64,000 bases of DNA from Chaetomium olivaceum. Lineage: Eukaryota; Ascomycota; Sordariomycetes; Sordariales; Chaetomiaceae. Under the pieces are notes generated by a model. The model was given only the letters and a program-made list of their open reading frames with translations, was not told where the DNA came from and did not search any database. The position numbers and the translations under genes are program-made. Below, in pieces: positions 33,441 through 44,005 of this stretch; position 1 is the first letter of the stretch; every line of letters starts with the position of its first letter. The DNA is taken from assembly GCA_039881045.1 (NCBI GenBank), contig JAYWVB010000021.1, positions 310,001 through 374,000 on the forward strand, given 5' to 3'.

Positions 33441-35232
33441 TCAGGTGTGAGGGCTTAACAAAGCATCCGTCTCCTTCTCCCCCTCCGAAGGTGAGCTGTC
33501 ATGGTTAAATCCAATCTGGGCCAGAATATACCGGGCCGCAATCACTCTTCCGCCTCCCGACTCCTTGCACAGCGCAGCTAATTCCTTCGCCTTCTGCGCG
33601 TATGCAGATGACTTCTCCCCCGCAACGACTTCCGTCAGTACAGCCCCGAGCTCGTTCTCTTCGCAGAGCTTGCGAGCAAGCCGGTTGCCCCATCGCCCAA
33701 TGCCGAGCAGCTCCGCCCTCCGAGCAAAGTCGAACGTATCCATCCACACAGGGAGGACCACCTGCGGAACGCCAGCACTGCAATAATTATCAGCAACCAC
33801 AAACATAAGAGCACCACCACACTGCACCGCATCAAACTTACCAAACCGCCTCCAGAAACGAATTCGCCCCACCATGATGCACCGCACACACCACCACTAC
33901 AGACTCCAACACCGCCATCGGCTCCGCCTCCAACCAATCCACCACCCTGACCACCCCCTTCTCAACCTCCTCCCCCAACACCCTTTCCACCACGCCCCCC
34001 GCCCCAAACACACCCTCCCCTTCCCCCCCTGTACCTCCAATTCCCTCCCCCTCTTCGGAATCTTCCACAGCACCCTAACCCCGTTTCCCCTCGTGGACGC
34101 CGCCGCCAACAACCGCTTCACCGCCCCCGCCATCTGCCCCGCCCGCTCCCCGTCATAAAACACATGCGTGCCCAGGTTAATGTACACCACCGCCGGCGCC
34201 GCCGCCAGCCAGGCCGCCAGGTCCGGGTCCACCTCCACCACCGGCGCTGCCGGACGCAGCATCGGCCCGCAGGGGACGATGTGGGACGGGAGGACGCGGA
34301 GGGGGAGTTCGAGCTGGGGCAGGTTGGCTACCAGGAACATGGGCGGGGCGGAGGTGCCGGGCGGGTTGATGGCGGCGGGCTTGAGGGAGAGCGTGGCGAG
34401 GGTGGTGAGGCGGGTGGCCGGGTGGTAGTGGGTGGCTAGGTAGCGGGCGAGGGCGCGGCGGGTCGGGTCGAAGATAGTGACGATCAGCGAGAGGATGATC
34501 AGCAGCGTGTTGTGCGGGATGGCGCGCCGCGGGAGGGGGTACGGGTAGTATGTTCCGAGGCTGTGTGCGAGAAGAAGAAAAAGGGAAAGGGGTGTTAGTG
34601 AGGGATGGTAGGGTAGTCGGGGTGGGAGGAGATGGCGCGGATGGGACGGACGTACCTGGGATACTTCCACAGTGCTTCGGCGTTGGGCTGGACGGGGATG
34701 GCAAAGTCTTTGATTGTGTTTGGCGAGAGGATGATGAACTTGGCTCGGAGGTGGCGGAGGACGGTGAGCGCTGGGGAGAAGCATGGGTCGACGGCGATGA
34801 TGTCCGGCTCCACGTCTTGGACTATGCTGGCAATGGAGTGCATGATCTGGACGAATTCCGGTCCTGTCCAGGGGGGAGAGTGACTTTGAGGAGCACCAGA
34901 GTCCGCCTGATGACGTGAAGGAGCGGGATTATGCTGGGGTTCTTCAAGGCTTCCTGCTCTGCTGTGATTTCGGGACGCGTCCATGCCGACACCATGTCTA
35001 CGCCGTTGATGGTATGGAAGACGATAGGCCGTGCGCCAGGCTTTTCCTGCTGAGCATGGTCCGAGGTGGCTGACACGAAGGACTTTATTGGGTCAAACGA
35101 GGCGAAGTGGACTTCCACGTCCTCGTCTTGGAGCGTGAGCAGAGCGTAGCTAGTTGCGAGGAAGACATTGGCTTGGCCATGCTCCGAATTAGTCAGAAGC
35201 AGTACACGCTTTGGTACGGTTGTAGGTTTCAT
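33441..35232 (-). CDS. UDP-glycosyltransferase (GT1-like), frame interrupted
   Basis: Sugar transferase of the UDP-glucosyl/glucuronosyl transferase fold, which moves a sugar from a UDP-sugar to a small molecule. It starts MKPTTVPKRVLLLTNSEHGQ at 35232, the usual N-terminal strand and nucleotide-loop start. Introns occur at about 34661-34562 and 33840-33782. The C-terminal donor-binding block reads CAVHHGGANSFLEAV (first exon side) and GVPQVVLPVWMDTFDFARRAELLGIG, equivalent to the UGT signature with the HHGG histidine present. Two frame shifts interrupt it: one near 34881 in a C6 run, where one more C restores the frame into PPWTGPEFVQIM, and one near 34030 in a G-rich run. Both are homopolymer sites, so errors are likely. 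No secondary-metabolite core gene is near; the substrate is unknown. Confidence 0.9.
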
Positions 35233-36910
35233 ATTTCTTGGTGGCGAAGAAGTCGATACTCGGACGAGGTTGACCTTTGGTCAGGACAGCAGAGGATGGT
35301 AAGGATTGCATAGAATTTATGCTCTCGAGTCTCGCTTCCATCAGGGAGCGGAGCAGTCCTCCCCCCTTGTGGCCACGCGGCCCCAGTATCAGATGTCTCT
35401 CATTGTGAACGAGACCGAGCACGCCTACAGTTGTAATTGCCCTTGCCTTAATTCCGGTGATCGTCAATCAGGCGGGGGGTTCGCGGGGAGAGAACTTCCC
35501 CTGTGACCAAGTAAGCGAGATCATGCTAGGGAACAGAAGGGCTTTGTGCTTCAACGTGATGAACTGCATCCGAGCAGCTTGAGTCGATCTGTTGATCCCC
35601 CTCGGCTAGAATTAACCCCCTGGGATGGCCCTGGTTTGCTCCGAGGATGACGCGGATGGAATGGGCGCCCCCATTTGGGACACACAGCATGGAACCTTCC
35701 ATGTTTTGCCAAGATCAAAGGTACCAACCAGGGGACTACTGTGTCAACGTAGACCTTCGAGAACATGAGTATCAATGCGGCTGCGGTATGCCAAGGCAGC
35801 CGCATAGCTGGGTTACAAGCGCCGGGTCGGGATGTGGAAGGCGCCCGGGAAAGAAGCCCAAAGCCTGATCCGGTAAGTTCCTGGTCAGGGTGATATGGAC
35901 GATTAAGGGCTGGGAATGCCATTGGATACCCGTTTCCGTGTTGAACATGCGGGCGCATATGAACGAACGGTTTGTGTCATGTACATGGCGGGAATTCTGG
36001 CTAAAATGCTTCCACACAATAGTTTATTGGATCGTGACGAAAAGCTTCTTAAAGGGGTAGATCTTTCCTTACGCAAATGGCGCATTGTGAGCGTTGGATC
36101 ACGCCAATAGCCATGATACGGGCTGGCAGCAGAGTGTTCTTTAACTGCCTACGGTGGTGATTTGATCCGCCCGGGCAGCCGACGGCCCACCTCGGCCGGA
36201 CCTATTTGCATTGCACCTTTAAACTTCGGCGGCGCTTTGTTCGTGTCAACTGGTGTTGGGTAACCAAGAACCCGGTTTCGAGGCAAGTGGTCGGGCCGCT
36301 TAATGAAGGTACCTATGTACTGTCCCGAGGTTGGCCTCCCCCAATAAACCACGATACAGTCCACACGACAGTCGGAGACATCACCCCCCATCTTCTCCTT
36401 GACAGCCACTATAGCCTGAGGTCTGTGAGAAAAGGATACCGCTGGAAAAGTGGCCTTGAAGACGATTAACCGACACCGGACACAGTTGAAGAGCTTGTCG
36501 CATATGCTGTTCCATGTCATCCTTGGAATTGAGCTGAGGATTGTGTGTACCTGACCGTAGGGACAAGTTCGGGCGCGAAAAGGTTATGCATTACTGAATT
36601 AATTATTTTGATAACTATTTAGACAATTTCTGTTTGGAATAGCAAACCCAACAAAGAGAAAAAGACCTCTCTACTCGTCACGCTGGGTTTATCCCTATCA
36701 ACTCCTTCTTGCAGTCATCGACGGCCGTCTAATCCAGCGACTGAGAGTGGGGGTACATGCAGGTTCCTAACTTCCTTCCCGACCAGAACATACACCCAAC
36801 GATACCACAAAATTGACAATAATTGCAAGGGGGGGTTGTCACACCCTGGTCCTTATTTTCCAATTCCGTATCCCTTTTCAAAATTCCACCCGTCAAAATA
36901 TATGCTCGAC
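35233..36910. other. gene-poor stretch
   Basis: About 1.7 kb. Only short frames in every reading direction. An AT-rich patch at 36590-36660 is the only compositional change. No gene, RNA or mobile element recognised. Confidence 0.55.
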
Positions 36911-38177
36911 TTAAATCCAGTTCCCATTCACTTCAATCAACGCCTCATACATGACTCTCAACGTAGCCAACCAATGTTCCAAAATCGGCACCGCTTCAAG
37001 AAGAGCACCCATCTCTGCATCTCCCGACTGTCCAGCCGAACCACTCCTGTCCGCCTCGGCCGCCGACTGCCATGACTGCGACAGCACCGTCTTTGGCTTA
37101 CAACTCTCCAACACCTCTTCGTACGCTTCGATCATCAACAACAACTGCATCTGTGTGAGGCTGTCATCACACTTCTCGGCTTCCTCCTCGTCACCGTCGA
37201 TGGGCCAGAAAAGCCTTCCGTTCCGCTGCCAAGCAAACGCCCCGGTCAGCTGCTCGACAAGCTTCTCGGTGATGAACTGCAAGACGAGCGAATTGCGTCG
37301 GCTACCGAGGTATTGGTGACGACGGCATTCAGCGTGGGGTTCGGATACCGCCCTGGCTCGTGTGGATATTGTGGATACCGGAGCGACGTCCCGTGCGTGG
37401 GCTTCGGACGAAGGGTCCGGGGTTGGCGGGGCGACATCGAATGGCCATGGACTGCTGCGGCTTCGTGGCCATGGGCTAGTTTCGTTTGCGGGAGCGGCGT
37501 AGTGCGTCGGGGCGTCAACGAACTCGTTGCTTTCGATCACCGTCAAGGACGTCGTCGAGGAGCTGGATTGTGTCCGATCGAGTGAGGGCATGGGATGGGG
37601 GTTTGAGTGCCCTTGTCTTCCTTTTTCTCCGACTTCTCTTTGAAGGGGGTTGGCTGCCTAGTATCGAAATTGATGGCGTCTTGTTGGCGTTGAACCGATC
37701 GGTGCTTTACTTTCTCTGTTTTGGTTGACTCGTCGTCATCCCCCTCAAACATGGCGTCGAAGTCTGGCATGACAGACTGATAGATCTTTGCCAGCGCAAC
37801 CGATCGGTCGTAAACAGGCGCCTTACTTGGTGTTGGGGCGAGGCTATCCTGGGTCGACCTGGCCCTGATATCGGCAACGCCCGCGACACGACGCAGTCTT
37901 CGGCTTCCGTTCGGTTCGATACCATGTTTTCTCTGTCCAACATAGCCAAAGTCCTGTGTGGGCAGTGTTGGATGCTCCAGCGCGTTGGTGGCCAAACCGT
38001 AGGATGGCTGCGGGGGTGCTGGAGTATCTGCAGTCCTGCTTCCCTTTTCGCCAAACCTGCCCGACTTCGACCAGGGAAAAAGGCTCCGCCTCTTCACCTT
38101 AGTTTCTTGTGCATTTCCGATGAAAGACCGAGCCCATTTGTCGCGGAGGTCGCGAAGAAAGAGAAGATGGAAGTCAT
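36911..38177 (-). CDS. conserved fungal hypothetical protein, frame interrupted
   Basis: Starts MTSIFSFF at 38177. One base appears to be missing near 38150, after which the frame reads RDLRDKWARSFIG and a basic segment. A second shift near 37585 follows KGTQTPIP. The conserved features are SVALAKIYQSVMPDFDAMF in the middle and, after a Ser/Pro-rich disordered stretch, a helical C-terminal part: NSLVLQFITEKLVEQLTG, then QMQLLLMIEAYEEVLESC and ILEHWLATLRVMYE. I recall this pattern from many Pezizomycotina proteins of unknown function. No catalytic motif, signal peptide or membrane helix is seen. Both breaks lie next to short C runs, so they could be errors. Confidence 0.65.
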
Positions 38178-39025
38178 CGTGGAGTCGCTAAAGAGCTAGC
38201 TAAAGACGATGTTGCAGCACTGCAAGGTGGTTTGTTGGTTTTGCTTTAGAAATGGCGAGTCTTCTCTTTCTAGCTCAAGGCCACGACGGAAGCGTGATCA
38301 AGCAATATGCCTCGGACATCTTGTTGCCTGATATTAGGTTCTGGCTATCTACATGTACACCATACTGTCAAGTGCATGGCCCTCACAGACCAACTGACCT
38401 AGATAAGGTTTATTTTATTCTCGGGCTTTCCATGTATACACAGTACATCCCGTAAATTGCCAATATTTCAACGACGTATCCAGAGGTATCCTGCCGGGCT
38501 TCTTGACTACCTCACCAGGCGTCCTTGCTGATGTTTACCACTCGCCAGGCGAGCCATCGTCCCATGCCCATCCATACGGAGGCTGCTTTCGTAGAAAATC
38601 CTGCCCTCAGGCAAGTTCGATACATTACTCCGATCAACGCTAGTTTTTTTTTTCTCATCCAACACATTTCGACTGACCCTGGATTTTGAAATCCCTCAGC
38701 ATACAAAAGCTTCTGGCACAAGGGGATTGTTTTCTCTTTATTCTGAAGCATACATTGTCTAAAGAACAATCCATCTTCCTCCCTTCTTTGTTCGAAAAAG
38801 TCTATTGACGGTCGAATCACCACTACCGGACAATCCCTTTGTCTCAGCGTTGAGGTATTAGAGGGTTACGACCCTCATCAATGGGATTGTTTGAAATCAA
38901 GAGAACCTGTCGCATTGATTCGAATCTAGACCCTCTATTGAACCATTCCCACTCCGATCAGAAGCTTCAAATACCGGACAAAATCGACTTTACGCAAGTC
39001 CGGAGCAATAAACACAACAGCGAGT
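38178..39025. other. intergenic
   Basis: Divergent region between the orphan gene (minus) and the TBP-like gene (plus). A minus-strand frame at 38512-38823 lacks recognisable features. An overlapping plus-strand frame from 38881 runs in another phase through the TBP start and is a shadow. Confidence 0.5.
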
Positions 39026-40071
39026 ATGCCCGCCAACGTACAGACCCGCTCGGCGAGTTTGAGTCTCCAACAAAATCGCCAGCCCCAGAAGCCATGGCGA
39101 GAACGTATCAAGCCGGACTGGCCGGCGCCCCAGATCCAAAACGTCGTGGCAACAGTCAACTTGGGATGCCGGCTCAACCTGCCCCTCATCGCCCAACAGG
39201 CTCGCAACGTCGAGTACAACCGTAAGAAGTTCCACGCCCTCGTCATGCGCATCCGCGAGCCACGCACCACCACTCTCGTGTTCGCCACGGGCAAGATGGT
39301 CATCATTGGGGCCAAGTCGGAGGCACTCGCCAACCTCGCCGCCCACAAACACGCCCGCGCCATACAAAAGTGCGGCTTCGTGACCACCTTCAGGGACTTC
39401 AAGGTGCAGAACTTCGTCGGGTCCGCCACGTGCGATTTCCTGATCCGCCTCGAGCGCATCGCCCACATGTACCGCGAGTCGGCCCTGTACGAGCCCGAGC
39501 TGTTCCCGGGCCTGGTCTACACCATGGTGCGGCCCAAGCTCAAGTGCCTCGTCTTCAGCACTGGCAAGGTCGTTCTGACGGGCGCCAAGAGCGCCGAAGA
39601 CGTCCACGAGGCCTTCGCGAATCTGTATCCCCTGCTGCTGGAGGCCAAGGTGGCGGGTAGCAAGGCCCCGCCGCCCAGGATCCGTACCCGGCTTACTCCA
39701 GAAGAGAAGGCTTCGAGGAAACGGTTGAGACAGAGCAGCGGCTGCAGGCACAGCCCAAAAAGGAGGAGGCCTTTTAAATTGTTATTAGATGAGGTGAGTA
39801 TAAGAACAATCTTGATAATTCATGAACAAAGAGCACATGTGACATAACCAAAGGAACTTAACTAACCGGGACAAAAACACACAAGGCCGATTACGAAACT
39901 CTCAGCGGCAATCCAGTAATTAATTCTGGATTTCGCTTTCTCCCACATTGGATTCTAGAACTGGGTTTGAGATATCAAAGTGTCAGACAACATGAAAATG
40001 TGAGTTCACACAAAGAAGCCGTGATTTCAAGCGTGAAGTACATGTATTAACTTTCTTTGTTGTTGCAGTGA
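39026..40071 (+). CDS. TATA-binding-protein paralogue (TBP-like factor)
   Basis: A full TBP saddle made of two direct repeats, at about residues 36-210, after a short N-terminus. All four DNA-intercalating phenylalanines are present (KKFHALVM, TLVFATG, PELFPGLVY, CLVFSTG), as are both core asparagines (IQNVVATVNL, VQNFVGSA). It is nevertheless far more diverged than ordinary TBP, which is almost invariant. The first repeat has VIIGAK instead of VVTGAK, and the stirrup region of repeat two reads MYRESALYEPELFPG. A basic C-terminal extension follows (KRLRQSSGCRHSPKRRR). With introns at 39794-39885 and 40000-40068 the protein has 294 residues, and the stop codon falls directly after the last splice junction; without splicing it ends at 39847. 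Probably a second, specialised TBP. Confidence 0.9.
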
Positions 40072-40167
40072 CGGCCTTGAACCACGCCGCTTCGCCAGCC
40101 AGCCCGTTGCGGTATCGACATCTTACATGTGCCAATGTACCATAACGGTTCCCAATAGGTAGTCATT

Positions 40168-41868
40168 TCAAACCCGTTCCTCATTCTTAGCCGTCCCCGC
40201 CTCGGACAACCGCCCCGGGACGTTATCCAACTCCACTTGAAGTACCTTGTCCACGTTCTGCTGCACCTTGTCCTGCATGGCCTTGCCCTCGAACATGAAG
40301 CTGAGCTCCTCGAGCGTGCGGTTGTGCGTCTCGGGGAACAGCAGGTACACCGTCGCGATCTCGATCAGGATCCACACGCAGTAGACGATGTAGTATTTCC
40401 AACCGATGGCGTCGAGGGCAATCGGATTGACGTAGGTGTTGAAGAAGACGGCGAAGCGGACCGTCAGCTGCTCCACCGCGATGCCCTGGGATCGTTGTTG
40501 GAAGGGGAAAATCTCGACCATGTACGTGTATGCGAGCGCGTTCCAGCCGATGTTGTAGAATCTGTGAGGAACCATGTTAGTGACAGGAGAGACAAATGGA
40601 TGGGGATGCGTGAACTTACGGCGAGTACACAAAAATGAACACCAACACGGGGATGGCCGCGGCCGCCGAGTTCTCAATAGCGGATCTCGCACTCGCCACA
40701 GTCCACACCGTGAACCGCCGCCGTACCGATGGTACAAATGCAAAAACATGATCCGTCTCGGATACCGCGGCGCAATCAGCGCAATGGGCACCGCGTTGAT
40801 GAACCCCCAAAGTGTTGCTAAGAATGATTTTCTGCACCGTCCTGTCATCCGTGATATTGACCAGCGCCAGGATCTTCTTCATGTAGAAGCTCAACAAACC
40901 GTTCCCACTCCACTGCGTAAAGAAGCCCACAATGCCGGCAATCATAAACCGCCTGCGCATGGGCGGGTCGCGGAAGACGTCGGCCCACACAAACCTGGAC
41001 TGCAGCTCCTTCTCCTGGGCGATAGTCGACTGAATCTGCGCAAACTCAAGCCGCACAAACTCATCCCCATCCTGGCCCTCGCTGTGGTACTTTTGCAGGA
41101 TGGCAAACGCCTCGTCCGCGCGGTCCTTCGAGATCAGCCAGCGCGGCGACTCCGGGCACCAGTACATGAAGGCGATCTGAAAAAAGCTAGGCACGAGCTG
41201 CAGCAGGCTGGGCAGGCGCCAGGCCCAGGTCGACGCCATCTGGAAGGTGCCGTAGGTAGTACCCGCGGCGATGATGGCGCCGACGAACCACGAGGCGTTG
41301 AAGAGCGAGGTCATGATGGGCCGCTCGTTGGCGTACGAGAGCTCGCCGATTAGCGATGACGCGTTGACGATGGCGAAGGGGATGCCGAAGCCCAGCACCC
41401 AGCGCGAGGCCAGGAACATGTCGGTGTTGCGGGAGCCGGCCTGCAGACCCGCGCCCATGCACATGATGGCCGAGGCGAAGAGGATGGTCCGCCGCCGACC
41501 GAGGTAGTGGCTGACGGTCGGGATGAAGGGGATCGCCATCAGGGCGCCGAGCGAGTACATGGCGTTGAGGAGACCGAGGCGGTCGGAGGTCGGGTTGTCA
41601 AAGTCTGGAGTGGTTGGTTGGTTAGGGACTGGCTCGCCGTTGGGGGGGCTACGGGTAACTGACAATCAACCCATGATTTGACAGCTTGTAAACTGTTCAT
41701 CATAGACGAGTCGAAGCCTGACGTCCACTCGACGCCTAGGGCCGTGGGAACCAAGATGAGATACAGGAACCGCAGGTTCGGTTTCTGGTACCATGGTTTC
41801 GTGTCGGCCTGCGCAATGCGCGTGAGCCGCGGGTCGACATGCTGTTCTTTCGCGCCGATGATAGCCAT
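40168..41868 (-). CDS. MFS sugar transporter (hexose/lactose-permease-like), frame interrupted
   Basis: Twelve-helix sugar porter of the major facilitator superfamily, plasma membrane. It starts MAIIGAKEQHVDPRLTR at 41868, with introns at about 41667-41610 and 40620-40560. Family marks: LGRRRTILFASAI, the region around GELSYANERPIMTSLFNASWF, PESPRWLISKDR between the two halves, and PETHNRTLEELSFMFEG near the C-terminus. A conserved segment at about 40680-40830 changes frame three times. The first shift fits loss of an AC pair in AACACAC, the next two lie within some 75 bp. The rest is uninterrupted. The neighbour on the right is guanylate kinase, unrelated. The transported sugar cannot be told from sequence. 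Confidence 0.93.
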
Positions 41869-42645
41869 TGTCTCAGTGTGCGAGTAGCATCGTGGAGCAA
41901 GACTTCAAGATCCCAGAAACTGAGTGATCCGGGAGACCTTTAATAACTTCCATACTGTGTAGGTAGTTCAGTCGTCAACCCCAGTCCACCGTAACACCTG
42001 CCATATCCAGAACCGCACGTCGATCGAAGCCCTTCCTGTGACCACGAGCATACGGGAAGGGATCTGTTGGAGGATCGAGACGCTGTTCGGCGTCACGCCC
42101 GCAGAAAGGACTCTGCAGCAGGATCGAGGCCTGCTGGTTCAGCGAATAGGAGACGGTGGTACACAAGACCCGCCGGGTTTCTTCGAGCTTGCAGCTATGC
42201 CAAGCTCTCTTTGGGGTTGCTTCCTCCGACGTCTGCGGGGTCTTAACGGACAATAAATGCGGAGAGAACCCAATTGCCGGGTTTTGCAGCAGCGTGGGAG
42301 CGGCGGCCGGGTGAAAGGCGCCCGAAGTATGTTTTTGGCGGCTCTGAACAGGGACTAAGAGGTTGGTTCATAAGCAGCCGGGCATCTTGCGATTTATCCT
42401 TGCAAATGAACCCGCAACGGGAAACAACAGTTGACCAGCGCTGAGATGGAGAGGGCGGTTGGGTTAATCTCGCTGTGCTACACACCTTGCATCAGCAGAA
42501 CCTTGCATCAGCAGAACCTTGCATCAGCAGGACCTTGGAGCGGGAAGAAACACCCAAGCAGAGCCGCACGTGGGAACATCGATTGTTGACCAAAATGCCT
42601 TGCCCGTAAAAACAGTCTATGTCAAAAATACGAAGCCATGCAAAT
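41869..42645. other. intergenic with 16-bp tandem repeat
   Basis: Between the sugar transporter start and the 3' end of guanylate kinase. Contains the repeat at 42485-42536 and no credible coding frame. Confidence 0.55.
42485..42536. repeat. 16-bp tandem repeat, 3.25 copies
   Basis: Three copies of ccttgcatcagcagaa, the third ending gga, plus a four-base start of a fourth. It lies about 110 bp downstream of the guanylate kinase stop codon. Confidence 0.9.
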
Positions 42646-43482
42646 CTAAGCGCTCGCTCCGGGTTCCGCAAAGACGAACTCCTCAAGCTCCTTGTACGCC
42701 TTCTCCAAATCCTGCGCGACGTCAGCACCTCGAACAATCCCCTCGAGCCAATACGGGGAGCACTAACATCATTCACGATGATCCTGTCGTGAATCCCGGG
42801 GACCTTGGAGTACTCCAGCTCCACCTTGGCCTGCTTCAGGCGCTTTTGGATGGACTCCTCCCTCTCTGTCCCACGGCCGCGCAGCCGCTGTTCCAGCTCC
42901 TCCTCAGACGGCGGGGCGATGAAGACGTAGCGAGCCGGGAAGCCCGAAGCCCGGATCTGCTTCACGCCCTCCACCTCGATGTCCAGAACGACGGTCTTGC
43001 CCTTAGCTGTCTGCTCCTCGATCGTGGCTTTCGACGTGCCGTAGAAGTTGTCACCGAACTGCGCGCTGTTGTAGCGGGGTGTCAGCGGCCGGTTTCCGAC
43101 GAAAGTTAAGAGGTTGTTATGTCCGGTGCGTACTTCTCCAGGAACCCGTTATTCGCCTTCAACTCCAAGAACGCCTCCTTCGTCACGTAGTGGTAGTCGA
43201 CACCATCTTGTTCGCCGGGTCGGGGGCCACGGGTGGTGTGCGATACGGAGAGAGTGAAGGTTTCAGGGTGTCTCTGTCGAGTCTGTCAGCAGCCGAAACA
43301 ACATGCAAACAACAGTGGGCGTACTTGGAACAACAGCTTGTAGAGAGTGCCCTTGCCGACGCCTGACGGGCCCGAAATAACGACTGGGCGGGGATCGCGA
43401 ACTGCTCTGGAGTTAGGTTTGTCCCGGTAACGATCGTTTCGAACAGGGGGGAGGGTGAGGAAAAGTACCTACCGGGAGCCAT
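42646..43482 (-). CDS. GUK1: guanylate kinase
   Basis: Phosphorylates GMP to GDP with ATP, essential for GTP supply. Five exons: 43482-43473, 43401-43325, 43273-43134, 43065-42768 and 42711-42646. They total 591 nt, 196 residues, in frame. It shows the P-loop SGPSGVGKGTL, the GMP-binding segment SVSHTTRGPRPGEQDGVDYHYVT, the hallmark KTVVLDIEVEGVKQIR, then the lid and IHDRIIVNDDLEKAYKELEEF. Only by splicing four introns does the protein appear, so a search of plain open frames misses it. The first intron ends in a NAGNAG acceptor (43407-43402), allowing one extra codon. An in-frame upstream ATG at about 43541 would add an N-terminus MRRPLASFVNIFRSCYF with mitochondrial-presequence character. 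Length matches yeast Guk1 (187 residues). Confidence 0.96.
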
Positions 43483-44005
43483 GGCGTGGAAGTAGCACGA
43501 GCGAAAGATGTTGACGAAAGAAGCGAGTGGACGCCGCATCTCTAGCGACAGGAAACTTTTGTAAATCTGCGCCCGCCGCGATGGGACGAGACAGGAGGGG
43601 TGCGGGCCGTGCGGGGTGTTGTGGGGCAACTTTATTGCCAAAAGGGGAAGACAGGGGAAACGGGATGAACCCGGTTTAAGGGTTAGGGAATAAGTAGCGC
43701 TTTTACGATCCAAGTTCGAATCCTGTCCTTTCCATAACCTGCATACAATCAGTCAAAAAACGAACAAGAAGAAGGCCCGAGACAAGCCAGTAGTTCTAAG
43801 GTATGGATGGTATTATCCAATTTTTAACTGTCCAAAAGAAGTGCATGTACTAATCTATTCGCCTTAACATAACCTAGAAAACCACCAAATCGGTCCCCCA
43901 AACCACAGCACCCCAGAACCGCATCGCAACCCCTGAACATCACCCACCCCACGAACGTTGATTCCTCTCTGTGTGAGCCGGCAAGCCCATGACCCCTTCA
44001 CTGTT
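43483..44005. other. intergenic
   Basis: Guanylate kinase promoter and 3' flank of the rhodopsin-like gene. At 43681-43739 the sequence contains gttcgaatcc, resembling a tRNA B-box, inside an imperfect hairpin, but no cloverleaf can be folded. Confidence 0.5.

Noticed and set aside
36590..36660. AT-rich patch as a RIP-mutated transposon
   Set aside because: It is under 100 bp and shows no inverted ends, transposase remnants or wider TpA enrichment.
43681..43739. tRNA-like sequence with gttcgaatcc and a closing hairpin
   Set aside because: The B-box-like part is not flanked by a T-stem, there is no A-box, and the acceptor ends do not pair in a cloverleaf.
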